This document shows, one piece after another, positions 45,678-55,305 of a stretch of DNA of 64,000 bases. The DNA is taken from NCBI RefSeq assembly GCF_014138285.1, contig NZ_JACGXN010000001.1, positions 423,314 through 487,313 of the forward strand, in the 5' to 3' direction. Source of the stretch: Phyllobacterium myrsinacearum. Its GTDB lineage: Bacteria; Pseudomonadota; Alphaproteobacteria; Rhizobiales; Rhizobiaceae. The notes below the pieces were generated by a model, which saw nothing but the letters and a program-made list of their open reading frames with translations, did no database searches and was not told where the DNA came from. Position 1 is the stretch's first letter, and every line of letters starts with the position of its first letter. The position numbers and the translations under genes were made by a program.

Positions 45678-46613
45678 ATGAAATTCGCACACCTTATCGC
45701 CGCCAGCATTCTGGTCGGCACGCTCGCCATGCCCGCTGCCAGCTTTGCCGCCGACAAGCCCGTCGTCGGGCTCGTCATGAAGTCGCTCGCCAACGAATTC
45801 TTCAAGAACATGCTGGAGGGCGCCAAGGCCCATGAAGCCAAGCGTGGCGACTATACGCTCAAGGCTGTCGGCATGCAGTCCGAGACCGATGTCGAGACGC
45901 AGATCAATGCCATCGAAAGCTTCATCACCCAGAAGGTTGATGCCATCGTTGTGGCGCCTTCCGATTCCCGTGCTCTGGTTCCGCCGATCAAGCGTGCCGT
46001 CGATGCCGGTATCACCGTTGTCAATTTTGACGTGGCACTGGATGACAAGGCCAAGGAAGAGGCCGGGCTGAAGCTCGCCTTTGTCGGCCCTGACAACCGC
46101 GAAGGCGCCAAGATGGCGGGCGATGCACTGGCCAAGAAGCTCGGTGCAGGCGCAAAGGTCGTCATCATCGAAGGTAATCCCGGTGCCGACAACGCGGCCC
46201 AGCGCAAGCTCGGCTTCATGGACTCCGTTGCTGCAGGCAAACTTGATCTTCTGGACTCGCGCACCGCCCATTGGGAAACTGAAGAAGCCAACACCGTGTT
46301 CTCCAACATGCTGACAGCCCATCCTGACATTCAGGGCGTCATGGCGGCCAATGACTCCATGGTCCTGGGCGTTGTAAAGGCAATCGAAGCAGCCGGCAAA
46401 ACAGGCAAGATCGAGGTTGTCGGCTTTGACAACATCCCTGCGGTTCAACCGTTGCTGAAGGAAAAGAAGCTTCTCGCCACGGTTGACCAGTTCGGTCAGC
46501 TGATGGCCGCCAATGCCATCGACAAGGCGCTTGGCGTTGTGGCTGGCGGCAAGCCGCTTGAAGGCTGGGTCAAGACCGATATCAAGCTCGTTACATCGGA
46601 CGACGTCAAGTAA
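45678..46613 (+). CDS. Ribose-type ABC transporter substrate-binding protein (RbsB-like)
   Basis: 311 residues with a Sec signal peptide (MKFAHLIAASILVGTLAMPAASFAAD). It is a Peripla_BP_4 family sugar-binding protein: G-L-V-M-K-S-L-A-N-E-F-F-K-N-M, T-Q-K-V-D-A-I-V-V-A-P-S-D-S-R-A-L, and V-V-G-F-D-N-I-P. Its start has GGGAGGAATAC. The substrate is a pentose or related sugar, inferred from family. It is the first gene of a four-gene operon behind operators O1/O2. Confidence 0.9.
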   Translation: MKFAHLIAASILVGTLAMPAASFAADKPVVGLVMKSLANEFFKNMLEGAKAHEAKRGDYTLKAVGMQSETDVETQINAIESFITQKVDAIVVAPSDSRALVPPIKRAVDAGITVVNFDVALDDKAKEEAGLKLAFVGPDNREGAKMAGDALAKKLGAGAKVVIIEGNPGADNAAQRKLGFMDSVAAGKLDLLDSRTAHWETEEANTVFSNMLTAHPDIQGVMAANDSMVLGVVKAIEAAGKTGKIEVVGFDNIPAVQPLLKEKKLLATVDQFGQLMAANAIDKALGVVAGGKPLEGWVKTDIKLVTSDDVK

Positions 46614-46626
46614 CACGGTCAAACAA

Positions 46627-46654
46627 GCGGCTGTACCGCTCAAGGTACAGCCGC
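46627..46654 (+). other. Intercistronic hairpin after the binding-protein gene
   Basis: Perfect 11-bp stem GCGGCTGTACC / GGTACAGCCGC with loop GCTCAA, 14 bp after the binding-protein stop and 19 bp before the ATPase start. No T-run follows, so it may partially terminate or protect the upstream mRNA and keep binding protein in excess of the membrane parts. Confidence 0.7.
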
Positions 46655-46672
46655 CAACCGGGTCCGGTGATC

Positions 46673-48247
46673 ATGGAAAACACTGAAACAGCAGGCGCAT
46701 CGGCTCCAGCACCGGCAGGTGCTGTTGTTGAACCAGTGCTAGAGCTCTCGGGTGTCAAGAAACGCTTCGGCGGCGTTGTCGCGCTGAATGGCGTCAGCTT
46801 TTCGCTGCGCCCCGGCGAGGTGCATGCACTTGTCGGGGAAAATGGCGCGGGCAAGTCAACGCTGATCAAGATTCTGTGCGGAATTATCCAGCGGGATGCC
46901 GGGTCAATCACGCTCGGCGGTGAAGCTTATGACCCGCACACACCGGGCGATGCCAAAAAGGCCGGCATTCAGGTGGTGCATCAGGAATTCAATCTGCTGC
47001 CCTATCTTTCCGTCGCCGAAAACATCTGTTTCGAAGACATGCCGCGCAAGGCGTTCGGCATGGTTGATTTCCGCACGCTTTATGAAAAAGCCCGCAAGGC
47101 GCTGGATGCTATCGGGCTGGGTGATGTCGATGTGCGACGGCCGGTGGAATCCCTCGGTGTGGCGCACCGCCAACTGGTGGAAATCGCCCGTGCACTGATG
47201 GGTGAAAGCCGCATTCTCATTCTGGATGAGCCGACGGCAACGCTGACCGCGCGCGAAACCGAACGGCTGTTTCAGATCATCGCCGCCCTGAAGGCCAAAG
47301 GGGTCGCGGTGGTGTTTGTCTCGCATCATCTCAATGAAGTGTTCTCGATCTGCGATCGGGTTACCGTCCTGCGCAACGGCGAATCCGTCATGACGGCGGA
47401 TATCGCGGCAACAACGACCGATCAGCTCGTGACGAACATGGTGGGACGCCAGCTTGCTGCTGCCATGGCCGCTTCCCGCGATCTCGACACGGGCGGCCGT
47501 ACCGCCCTCTCCCTGCGCAATCTGCGCCACCCCGCCTCTCCCCATGCGGAAGGCGTTTCCTTCGATCTTCGCTATGGCGAAATTCTGGGGATTGCCGGGC
47601 TCGTCGGCTCCGGCCGCACCGAATTGCTGCGCTCGATCTTTGCCGCTGACCTTCCCCTGTCCGGAACACTCGAACGCGACGGCCAGCCGCGTCGCTACAG
47701 CAATCCGAAGCAGGCCATTCGCGATGGCATCGGTTTCGTCACGGAAGACCGCAAGGAAGAAGGCCTGATCCTTGACATGGCGATAGCAGCCAATGTGACG
47801 CTGGCGAGCCTGCGCAAGGTCTCGCGGCTTGGCCTTCTCAACAAGCGCGAAGAAACCCGGTTGGCACAGCAACTCGGCGGAGAGATCAAGCTGAAATACG
47901 GCAATACCGCCGATCCGGTCTCCACGCTGTCAGGCGGGAACCAGCAAAAGGTGGTGCTGGCCAAATGGCTGGCGAACAATCCGAAGATCCTGCTGCTTGA
48001 CGAGCCGACGCGCGGCGTCGATGTGGGCGCCAAGGCCGAAATCTATGCGCTGCTGCGTGGCCTTTCGGAAAAAGGCCTCGCGCTTCTCATTGTCTCCTCG
48101 GAACTGCCCGAACTGATCACCCTCAGCGACCGCATTCTCGTCATGTCGAAACACCGGATTGCCGGTGAAGTGGCGCGCGAGGACTTTTCGGAAGAGCGCA
48201 TCCTGAACTTTGCCTACAAGGACGAACGCAACCATGGACACCACTGA
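46673..48247 (+). CDS. Sugar ABC transporter ATPase (RbsA-like, two ABC domains)
   Basis: 524 residues from the ATG at 46673, about the normal RbsA/XylG length. Domain 1 (about 20-250) has V-G-E-N-G-A-G-K-S-T-L and I-L-D-E-P-T-A-T-L-T. Domain 2 (about 275-520) has the degenerate Walker A G-L-V-G-S-G-R-T-E-L, typical of the family, plus signature L-S-G-G-N-Q-Q-K-V and L-L-D-E-P-T-R-G-V-D-V-G. It overlaps the permease start by 14 bp. Confidence 0.92.
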   Translation: MENTETAGASAPAPAGAVVEPVLELSGVKKRFGGVVALNGVSFSLRPGEVHALVGENGAGKSTLIKILCGIIQRDAGSITLGGEAYDPHTPGDAKKAGIQVVHQEFNLLPYLSVAENICFEDMPRKAFGMVDFRTLYEKARKALDAIGLGDVDVRRPVESLGVAHRQLVEIARALMGESRILILDEPTATLTARETERLFQIIAALKAKGVAVVFVSHHLNEVFSICDRVTVLRNGESVMTADIAATTTDQLVTNMVGRQLAAAMAASRDLDTGGRTALSLRNLRHPASPHAEGVSFDLRYGEILGIAGLVGSGRTELLRSIFAADLPLSGTLERDGQPRRYSNPKQAIRDGIGFVTEDRKEEGLILDMAIAANVTLASLRKVSRLGLLNKREETRLAQQLGGEIKLKYGNTADPVSTLSGGNQQKVVLAKWLANNPKILLLDEPTRGVDVGAKAEIYALLRGLSEKGLALLIVSSELPELITLSDRILVMSKHRIAGEVAREDFSEERILNFAYKDERNHGHH

Positions 48248-49235
48248 TTTGACTACGGCGCCCGCGGGCAGCAAGACCATCGCAACCACGACAAAGACCG
48301 TGCTACGCGAAGCAGGCATCGGCATCGCGCTCATCGCATTGATTATCGTCTTTTCCTTCACGCCGCACTTCCTGTCATCAAGCAATGTCACCAATATCCT
48401 GACGCAGGTGACGATCAATCTGGTGCTTTCCATCGGCATGACCTTCGTCATCCTGATCGGCGGCATCGACCTGTCCGTGGGTTCGGTTCTGTCCTTCTGC
48501 GCCGTGGTCGCGGGCACGGTCATGACCTTGCCGGGGCTTGATCCTGCCGTGGCCGTGTTCCTCGCCACCATCAGCGCCATCGTCGCCGGCATCGGCTTCG
48601 GCCTCCTCAACGGCCTGATCAGTGCCTGGTGGGCGATCCCCTCCTTCATCGTGACATTGGGAACGCTGAACATTGCCCGCGGCGCAGCGCTGCAGGTCAC
48701 CAATGCATCGACCATCTATTCCTTTCCCGCAGCATTCAACGCCTTCGGCTCGCAGACCTTCTATGGCATTCCGCTCCTGTTCCTGATTGCGCTAGTACTG
48801 GTGGCGATCGGCTGGTTCGTCCTGACCAAGACCGTGTTCGGCCGCGTGCTCTACGGCATCGGCAACAATGAGGAAGCGGCCCGTCTCGCCGGACACAACG
48901 TGTTCTTCTACAAGGTGGCGGCATTCACCATCTGCGGTGTGCTCGTCGGCATCGGCGCCATCATCTACATGGCCCGCCTCAACATCGCGAGCCCGATCAT
49001 CGGGATCGGTTTCGAGCTCAATGCCATCGCGGCTGTCATCATCGGCGGCACCAGCCTGAGCGGCGGGCGCGGCAGCGTTGTTGGCACCCTGCTCGGCGCC
49101 TGCATCATCGGCGTGCTCGCCAATGGCCTCATCCTGCTCGGCCTCAGCGATTTCATGCGCCAGATGATCACCGGATTTGTGATTATCCTTGCAGTAATCC
49201 TTGACAAATATCGTGAAAGATTGACGAAAGCATAG
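48234..49235 (+). CDS. Sugar ABC transporter permease (RbsC-like)
   Basis: 333 residues from the ATG at 48234, with AAGGACGA upstream. A BPD_transp_2 permease with 8-10 helices: I-G-I-A-L-I-A-L-I-I-V-F-S-F, G-M-T-F-V-I-L-I-G-G-I-D-L-S-V-G-S-V, F-I-V-T-L-G-T-L-N, and the C-terminal I-A-A-V-I-I-G-G-T-S-L-S-G-G-R-G-S-V. Only one permease gene is present, so it acts as a homodimer with the double-domain ATPase. Confidence 0.92.
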   Translation: MDTTDLTTAPAGSKTIATTTKTVLREAGIGIALIALIIVFSFTPHFLSSSNVTNILTQVTINLVLSIGMTFVILIGGIDLSVGSVLSFCAVVAGTVMTLPGLDPAVAVFLATISAIVAGIGFGLLNGLISAWWAIPSFIVTLGTLNIARGAALQVTNASTIYSFPAAFNAFGSQTFYGIPLLFLIALVLVAIGWFVLTKTVFGRVLYGIGNNEEAARLAGHNVFFYKVAAFTICGVLVGIGAIIYMARLNIASPIIGIGFELNAIAAVIIGGTSLSGGRGSVVGTLLGACIIGVLANGLILLGLSDFMRQMITGFVIILAVILDKYRERLTKA

Positions 49236-49290
49236 GGGATATGGCGTTGCCGGCTTCAGACGGCACCCGCAACAGGTCAGGCATGAGAAG

Positions 49291-50271
49291 ATGGTCAACA
49301 TCAAGGATGTAGCAGCACGGGCCAATGTTTCCGTCGGCACTGTTTCGCGCGTGCTGGCGAAGAACGAGACTGTCGGCAAGGAGTTGCGCGAACTGGTGGA
49401 AGCCACCATCCGCGAGCTGAATTTCCGGCCGAATGGCGTGGCGCGCGGCTTGCGCCGCAGCCGCACGGACATGATCGGGCTTGTCATACCCGATATTACC
49501 AACCCGTTCTTTGCCGAACTGGCCAAACATGTCGAGGCGATTGCCTCAAGTGCCGGTTTCTCGGTGCTTTTGTCGATTACCAATGATGATCCGAAAATCG
49601 AACTGGCACAGATCGACAGCCTGCTCAAAAGCTATCCCACGGGTCTTATCGTCGTGCCGACGCAGTTCGGTGCATCGAAAGGCTGGAGCAGCGATGTGGC
49701 AACGGTTGCCGTTGACCGGCGCTTTACCGGCCTGCCGCTCATTTCAGTCAATCATTACAGGGGGGCTGGTCTTGCCGCGGCGCACCTTGTCGCGCTGGGC
49801 CACGAGCGCATTGCCTATATTGCCGGCTCGGCTGATGCACCGGTTTCCCGCGAACGGCGCGCCGGTTTTCTCAATACGCTCGCGTCTGCAGGCGTGCGGT
49901 GTGAAGCCGTCGAAGGACATTTCGATTATGCCTCGGGTGAGACGCTCGGGCGTTTCCTGCTCGACCGTCCCCCGCATGAGCGCCCAACCGCCATTGCCAC
50001 GGCCAGCGACCAGCAGGCCATCGGGCTGCTGCGTGCCGCCAGCGATCTTGATCTCAAGGTGCCGGATGACGTGTCGATCATCGGTTTCGACGATATTCCA
50101 TTGGCCAATCTGGTGACGCCGCGCCTGACCACCATCAGCCAGCCTGTCGAGCAGATTGCAGCGCGAGCGTTTGCCGCGATCACTGGTGCCGACAATGTGC
50201 CTTTGCAGGACGACTATCTCGAAGCAACGCTTGTGGTGCGTGGTTCAACGGCTGCGCTGTTGCAGGTTTGA
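49291..50271 (+). CDS. LacI-family transcriptional regulator of the sugar regulon
   Basis: 326 residues. The HTH spans residues 2-22 (VNIKDVAARANVSVGTVSRV) followed by the hinge helix (N-G-V-A-R-G-L-R-R-S). The rest is a periplasmic-binding-protein-like sensor: M-I-G-L-V-I-P-D-I-T-N-P-F-F-A-E-L, H-E-R-I-A-Y-I-A-G, and I-I-G-F-D-D-I-P-L-A. It lies 55 bp after the permease gene, probably in the same transcript, and so is subject to its own operator control. Its presumed sites are the three ATGAAACGTTTCAT palindromes. No other regulator gene is in the cluster. Confidence 0.9.
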   Translation: MVNIKDVAARANVSVGTVSRVLAKNETVGKELRELVEATIRELNFRPNGVARGLRRSRTDMIGLVIPDITNPFFAELAKHVEAIASSAGFSVLLSITNDDPKIELAQIDSLLKSYPTGLIVVPTQFGASKGWSSDVATVAVDRRFTGLPLISVNHYRGAGLAAAHLVALGHERIAYIAGSADAPVSRERRAGFLNTLASAGVRCEAVEGHFDYASGETLGRFLLDRPPHERPTAIATASDQQAIGLLRAASDLDLKVPDDVSIIGFDDIPLANLVTPRLTTISQPVEQIAARAFAAITGADNVPLQDDYLEATLVVRGSTAALLQV

Positions 50272-50314
50272 AACGTGGTGTGACCCCGCTTGATGCAACC
50301 ATCAATAAAAGATA

Positions 50315-50770
50315 TCAGACCGCTTCCGGCGGGATCACACCCTTGGTGAGGATAAAACAGCCGTAGAAACGGCGCTCGCCCGTGGCAATCACGCAATAGG
50401 CGTTCTTGGCGTGTTCATAGAAAGCCATCCGGTCGATGGAGACCATCGGCCAGTGCTTGCCCTCGGCGGCATCGATTTCCGTCTGCATTTCTTTCTGGAC
50501 GTCAGGAATCTCATCGGGGCTGCCGACGATTTCCATGCGCGCTGCGGCATCGTCGATGAATGTATCGAGCGGCATGACAGAGAGAATGGCCTTGGCGGCA
50601 CGCGGTGCGCTCACATTATCAATCCGCAGCAGTCGACCGAGACGGGTCTGCCGGGCAATGGAATCACCGGGGAAATTCGTATCGCAAATGACCAGACGGT
50701 CGCCGTGTCCCATGGATTTCAGCGCATAAAGAACATCGGCATTCAGCAGCGGATCAAGATTTTTCAGCAC
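50315..50770 (-). CDS. FucU/RbsD-family sugar mutarotase/pyranase
   Basis: 151 residues from a GTG at 50770, with GAGGAAATAATC upstream. It converts sugar anomers or ring forms for the downstream kinase. The layout is closer to FucU than RbsD: M-G-H-G-D-R-L-V-I-C-D-T-N-F-P-G, M-A-F-Y-E-H-A-K-N-A-Y-C-V-I-A-T-G-E-R-R-F-Y, and F-I-L-T-K-G-V-I-P-P. The catalytic-type H and D of G-H-G-D/C-D are present. It is the last gene of the leftward operon, 31 bp after rbsK, which suits a pentose route. Confidence 0.88.
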   Translation of the reverse strand: MLKNLDPLLNADVLYALKSMGHGDRLVICDTNFPGDSIARQTRLGRLLRIDNVSAPRAAKAILSVMPLDTFIDDAAARMEIVGSPDEIPDVQKEMQTEIDAAEGKHWPMVSIDRMAFYEHAKNAYCVIATGERRFYGCFILTKGVIPPEAV

Positions 50771-50801
50771 GATTATTTCCTCATTCTTCCGGGTATTGGC
50801 C

Positions 50802-51731
50802 TTAGGCCTTGTTGGCAGCGATGAAGGCTTCGAATTCCGCCGTCGTCGCGTAGGATTTCTGCGTGCCGGGACGCGTGATGGAATCCGCTGCATAGAGCGC
50901 GGCCTTTTTCAGCGACGCTTCGAGCTCCCGGCTCTCGACATAGAAGCGGGCAAAGCTGCCGATGAACGCATCGCCGGCACCTGTTGTGTCCTTCGGCTTG
51001 ACCTTGACCGGCTCGATCATGGTCGACTTGTCAGCCGTGATCAGCCGCGCACCGCGCGAGCCCAATGTAACGATGACAGTGCGGATACCCCGGGCTATCA
51101 GCGCATGGGCAGCCTTCTCGATCTGTTCGTCCGTATCGGTGGGCATGCCTGTCAGCAATGCCAGCTCGCTCTCGTTCGGTACCACGAAGGTGACCTTTGC
51201 AACCTTCGCCGCGTCCAGTTCAGGCGCGGCCGGTGCGGGATTGAGGATGGTCTCGATGCCATGCTTCTCGGCGAAGGCGGCAGTGTAGTAGACCGTCTCC
51301 AGCGGCACTTCGAGCTGCATCAGGATCAGGTCGCATGTCTTGAGATCTTCAGCCGCCGCATCGATGTCGGCAGGCTTCAGGTCGTTGTTCGCGCCCTTGA
51401 TGATCAGGATCGAATTCTCCCCTGACTCATCGACAAAAATGGGCGCGACGCCGCTCGACTGTCCTGCCACCGTGCCGACATGGCTGATATCCACGCCATT
51501 GCTTTTCAGATTGTCGATGGTGCTCTGACCGAAGACGTCATCACCCACTTTGGTCACCATCATCACCTCGGCACCAAGCCGGGCGGCGGCCACCGCCTGA
51601 TTGGCGCCCTTGCCGCCGAACCCCATGGCGAATGCCGGTGCTTCCAGTGTTTCGCCGGGCGCCGGCATGCGGATGATCGACGTGACGAGATCGGTCATGT
51701 TGCTGCCAACGACTGCAATGCGACGAGCCAT
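50802..51731 (-). CDS. rbsK: Ribokinase-type PfkB sugar kinase
   Basis: 309 residues. PfkB signature 1 is M-G-F-G-G-K-G-A-N-Q-A-V-A-A-A-R-L-G; signature 2 is D-T-T-G-A-G-D-A-F-I-G-S-F, with the catalytic Asp in G-A-G-D. The N-terminal V-V-G-S-N-M-T-D-L-V matches RbsK, which makes ribose-5-phosphate. Other pentoses or AI-2 (LsrK is a different family) are less likely. In the same operon as the mutarotase and two permeases. Confidence 0.9.
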   Translation of the reverse strand: MARRIAVVGSNMTDLVTSIIRMPAPGETLEAPAFAMGFGGKGANQAVAAARLGAEVMMVTKVGDDVFGQSTIDNLKSNGVDISHVGTVAGQSSGVAPIFVDESGENSILIIKGANNDLKPADIDAAAEDLKTCDLILMQLEVPLETVYYTAAFAEKHGIETILNPAPAAPELDAAKVAKVTFVVPNESELALLTGMPTDTDEQIEKAAHALIARGIRTVIVTLGSRGARLITADKSTMIEPVKVKPKDTTGAGDAFIGSFARFYVESRELEASLKKAALYAADSITRPGTQKSYATTAEFEAFIAANKA

Positions 51732-51804
51732 ATGTGTATTCCTTGTCTTCTTCGGTATGTTCGAAAATGCTCTATATCAATGATCCCGCGAAAGGAACAC
51801 GGCT

Positions 51805-52800
51805 TTACCTGTCCGTGTTCCTAAAGGCATTGAGGGCAATGACGAGGAGCAGGAAGCCGCCCCAGATGAAATCGATCAGGTGGTTGGAAAACCGCAGTAT
51901 CTGGAAGCCCGAAGACAGCAGCATGAGCGCGATCAGCGCGATGGATACGCCAAGCACCCTGCCCTTGCCGCCAGCCGGATTTGTTCCGCCCAGTACGGCA
52001 ATCAAAATGGCCTGCAGGAGATAGGACGCGCCGTAATCGGACTTGGCCGCATTGGTCCGGCCCGACAGGATGACACCCGCGATGGCCGCAAGAAGCCCGG
52101 TCATCATGTAGGAGTAGAAAATCATCCGGTCCTTGCGCAGCCCGGCAAAGATCGCGGCGCGCGGATTGGTGCCGATCAGCATTAGATTGACGCCCAACGT
52201 GGTGCGCGTCAGCAGAACAGCGACTGCACCAGCGACGACGACAAAGAGGATAAATGGCGTGGCAATGCCCAGAATCTTGCCGTTGCCGATGAAATTCCAC
52301 GCATCGGGAAAGCCGACAATCGCCGGGCCACCGGTCAGAACCACCGCAAGGCCGGTAAAAATCTGCCCGGTGCCCAGCGTCGCCAGAATAGGCGTGATGC
52401 GCAACTTGGAAATGAGGAAGCCATTGAGCACCCCGGCCAGAAGACCAATGGCGAGCGCCATCAGGACGCCAATACCGGTATAGAGCAGCAGCATGCCCGT
52501 CGACTGACTGGTTCCGACGATCACCGAATGAAAGAACACACCGGCCAGAATACCGGCGAGATTGGCAATGCCCACCACGGAAAGATCAATGCCGCCCGTG
52601 AGCATGGCGATCATCATGGCAATGGCGAGGATGCCAAGCTCCGGCATGATGTAGGTGATGGACTCGAAATTATAATAGCGCAGGAACTTGTCCGGGTTGA
52701 GATAGGACATCAGCGCAAAGACGAGCACGGTGATGACGAGCAGTTGCAGGATGTTGCGGTCCTGTCCGAAAATACGCTTGGCGAATGAGCTGTTTTGCAT
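51805..52800 (-). CDS. Sugar ABC transporter permease 2
   Basis: 331 residues from the ATG at 52800, with GGGAACGTC upstream. A BPD_transp_2 permease with M-M-I-A-M-L-T-G-G-I-D-L-S-V-V-G-I, I-L-A-T-L-G-T-G-Q-I-F, and Q-A-I-L-I-A-V-L-G-G-T-N-P-A-G-G-K-G-R-V. It forms a heterodimer with the adjacent permease, as in LsrCD or RhaPQ systems. Confidence 0.9.
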   Translation of the reverse strand: MQNSSFAKRIFGQDRNILQLLVITVLVFALMSYLNPDKFLRYYNFESITYIMPELGILAIAMMIAMLTGGIDLSVVGIANLAGILAGVFFHSVIVGTSQSTGMLLLYTGIGVLMALAIGLLAGVLNGFLISKLRITPILATLGTGQIFTGLAVVLTGGPAIVGFPDAWNFIGNGKILGIATPFILFVVVAGAVAVLLTRTTLGVNLMLIGTNPRAAIFAGLRKDRMIFYSYMMTGLLAAIAGVILSGRTNAAKSDYGASYLLQAILIAVLGGTNPAGGKGRVLGVSIALIALMLLSSGFQILRFSNHLIDFIWGGFLLLVIALNAFRNTDR

Positions 52801-52817
52801 GATGACGTTCCCTGCTC

Positions 52818-53795
52818 TCACACCAGTTTCTTGCGGTCGCGCCAGGCGGTCAGCGCTGTCGCGACAATGATGATCAGACCGACGACGACGCGTTGCCACG
52901 TGGTGTCGACCTTCATGATGATCAGGCTGTTCTTGACCATGACGAGCATGAACACCCCGAGCAGCGTACCGATGACGCTGCCACGCCCGCCGAAGATCGA
53001 CGCACCGCCAAGCACGACGGCAGCGATGACATCGAGTTCGAGACCGGCGAAATCACGCGGGTTGGCCAGCCAGATCATCGAACCATGCAGGAGGCCGGCA
53101 AAACCAGCCAGTGCGCCCGCAAAACAATAGACGAAAATCAACGTGCGGCGGGTGTTGAAGCCGACACGATTTGCCGCCTCCGGTGCGCCGCCCAGCGCAA
53201 AAATGCTGCGGCCCGCCAAGGTGTAACGCAGGAAAAGGTGGGTGACGAGCGCCAGGCCGAGATAGATGAGGATCATCGCTGTCAGGCCGAAATTGGTGCC
53301 GGTGGCGGAGGTCAGGCTGACCAGATCGGTCTTGGCGAACGCGATCAGCTGCTGAGGCATCTTGTCGATATTGATGACACTTGTGCCGACGAGACCAAGC
53401 AGCAATCCGCGTACGACGCTGCCTGTACCCAATGTCACGATCAGCGGTATCATCCGGAATGTGTGGATGAAAAACGCATTGAACGCACCGAGAAAAAGCC
53501 CGATCAGGGTCGCGGCGACAAACGGCAGAAAGACACCTTCATAACCCGTATAGATCATCAGCTTGATGGTCAGGTACATGGCGGCAGCGGCAAAGGCGGT
53601 GAACGACACATCAATGCCGCCCGAGATCATCACCACGAGAACGCCAAGCGCCATGATGCCGATAATGACATTGCTGCGCAGAAGCCCGAACAGATTGTCC
53701 AGCGACCAGAAGGCCGGGTTGATCAATCCAATGATGATCATGGCGGCAAAAAGGATGCACGCGATGATGAATTCCGATCGGCGAAACAGAGTCAT
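52818..53795 (-). CDS. Sugar ABC transporter permease 1
   Basis: 325 residues, same family, with L-V-V-M-I-S-G-G-I-D-V-S-F-T-A-F, I-V-T-L-G-T-G-S-V-V-R-G, and I-A-A-V-V-L-G-G-A-S-I-F-G-G-R-G-S-V. It overlaps the ATPase stop by 4 bp and is 17 bp before the second permease. The two-permease arrangement separates this transporter from the single-permease one encoded opposite. Confidence 0.9.
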   Translation of the reverse strand: MTLFRRSEFIIACILFAAMIIIGLINPAFWSLDNLFGLLRSNVIIGIMALGVLVVMISGGIDVSFTAFAAAAMYLTIKLMIYTGYEGVFLPFVAATLIGLFLGAFNAFFIHTFRMIPLIVTLGTGSVVRGLLLGLVGTSVINIDKMPQQLIAFAKTDLVSLTSATGTNFGLTAMILIYLGLALVTHLFLRYTLAGRSIFALGGAPEAANRVGFNTRRTLIFVYCFAGALAGFAGLLHGSMIWLANPRDFAGLELDVIAAVVLGGASIFGGRGSVIGTLLGVFMLVMVKNSLIIMKVDTTWQRVVVGLIIIVATALTAWRDRKKLV

Positions 53796-55291
53796 TTCAA
53801 GGCCTTCAGGCGGTCGTTTAAAGCGTCTTCATTCAAAGCACCAGGACCGATTTCATCGACGAAACGGCCACGATGCATGACGATCACACGGTTGCAGTTC
53901 TGCACCAGCTCGGGCACATCGTCCGAGATCATCAGCACGGCAAGGTCGTTCTGGGTGGCGAGTTCGCGGATCTTGCGGTGGATCTGCGCCTTGGAGCCGA
54001 CGTCGACACCGACGGTGGGACCGTTGAGGATCAGCACCCGCGCACCGGTCAGCAGCCAGCGTGCCAGCACCACGCGCTGCTGGTTGCCGCCGGAGAGATG
54101 ATTGACCGGCGTATAGGGTCCGGGCGCGGCAATCTGCATGGCGCCAAACATGGAGGTGGTTGCCTCCGCCGTCTTCTTGCGATCGATGAACAGACCGCGC
54201 ACAAAATTGTCGAGGGAGGTTGCCAGCATGTTGCGCTCGATCGACTGGGTCAGGAACAACCCTTCGGTCAACCGGTCTTCCGGTACGTAAGCCAGCCCGC
54301 TGGCAATGGCCTCCTGCACGGTCTTCGGGTGCACGCTGTTGCCATCCACCTTGACGGTCCCGGTGAATTTGGGATGCATCCCGAACAGTGCCAGGGCCAG
54401 CTCCGTACGGCCGGAACCGATGAGCCCGGAAAGGCCGACGATCTCGCCCGCATGCAGCGTCAGATTGATATCATCAAGCCCGCCTGCAATGCCCAGATTG
54501 CGCACATCGAGACGGGGAACAATATCGCCCTTCGACTGCTCCCAGCGATAGACCTGATCGGTCAGATCGTGCCCGGTCATGGCGCGGGTGATCGCAGGCT
54601 CGTCGAAATCGCCGATCGGGCCTTCGGCAACCTTTTTTCCGTTGCGCAGGACGGTCAGCCGTTCACTGATTTCCAGCATCTCGCGCATCTTGTGGCTGAC
54701 GAACAGAACAGCAATGCCTTGCGCCTGAATATCACGCACAATGCGAAACAGCGCATCGACCTCATGGCGGGTCAGTGCCGTCGTCGGCTCGTCCATGATG
54801 ATCAGGCGTGCATCGGCCATGACAGCCCGGGCAATGGCGACGATCTGCTTGCCGGATGTCGGCAGCGTTTCGACGTCCGCATCCAGATCCATGGCCACGC
54901 CAAGACGGGCGAGCGCCTTTTCAGCCAGTTCGCGCACACGCCGCCAGTTCACGGTGCGCTTGCCCTCCAGCAGCAATGTATTGAGCGCCAGATTCTCAGC
55001 TACCGTCAAATTTCCGAACAGGGAAAAATCCTGATAGATGACCTGAATGCCATGCTGCACCGACTGCGCAGGCGTCATGCCGGACACCGGCTTGCCATCA
55101 ATCAGGATTTCACCATCGGTCGGCTGGTAAACACCGGCCATGATCTTGATGATTGTTGATTTGCCGGAGCCGTTCTCACCCGCCAGACAGTGAATTTCAC
55201 CCGGCTTGATCGACAGCGATACCGAATCCAGAGCCACGAGGCCACCGAAACGCTTACCGATATTTTTCAGTTCCAGAAGGTGTTCGCTCAT
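53792..55291 (-). CDS. Sugar ABC transporter ATPase (two ABC domains)
   Basis: 499 residues from the ATG at 55291 (MSEHLLELKNIGKRFGG), with AGAGGAAAAGC upstream. Domain 1 has A-G-E-N-G-S-G-K-S-T-I and I-I-M-D-E-P-T-T-A-L-T; domain 2 has S-G-L-I-G-S-G-R-T-E-L, L-S-G-G-N-Q-Q-R-V and L-I-L-N-G-P-T-V-G-V-D-V-G. The second Walker B reads N-G-P-T instead of the usual D-E-P-T, so the second site has lost the catalytic Glu; a degenerate site is common in this family but usually keeps D-E. Confidence 0.9.
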   Translation of the reverse strand: MSEHLLELKNIGKRFGGLVALDSVSLSIKPGEIHCLAGENGSGKSTIIKIMAGVYQPTDGEILIDGKPVSGMTPAQSVQHGIQVIYQDFSLFGNLTVAENLALNTLLLEGKRTVNWRRVRELAEKALARLGVAMDLDADVETLPTSGKQIVAIARAVMADARLIIMDEPTTALTRHEVDALFRIVRDIQAQGIAVLFVSHKMREMLEISERLTVLRNGKKVAEGPIGDFDEPAITRAMTGHDLTDQVYRWEQSKGDIVPRLDVRNLGIAGGLDDINLTLHAGEIVGLSGLIGSGRTELALALFGMHPKFTGTVKVDGNSVHPKTVQEAIASGLAYVPEDRLTEGLFLTQSIERNMLATSLDNFVRGLFIDRKKTAEATTSMFGAMQIAAPGPYTPVNHLSGGNQQRVVLARWLLTGARVLILNGPTVGVDVGSKAQIHRKIRELATQNDLAVLMISDDVPELVQNCNRVIVMHRGRFVDEIGPGALNEDALNDRLKALK

Positions 55292-55305
55292 GCTTTTCCT
55301 CTTTA

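Noticed and set aside
52893-55159. Plus-strand frames of about 400 codons opposite the sugar permeases and ATPase
   Set aside because: Antisense of well-conserved ABC transporter genes; no start signals or motifs.
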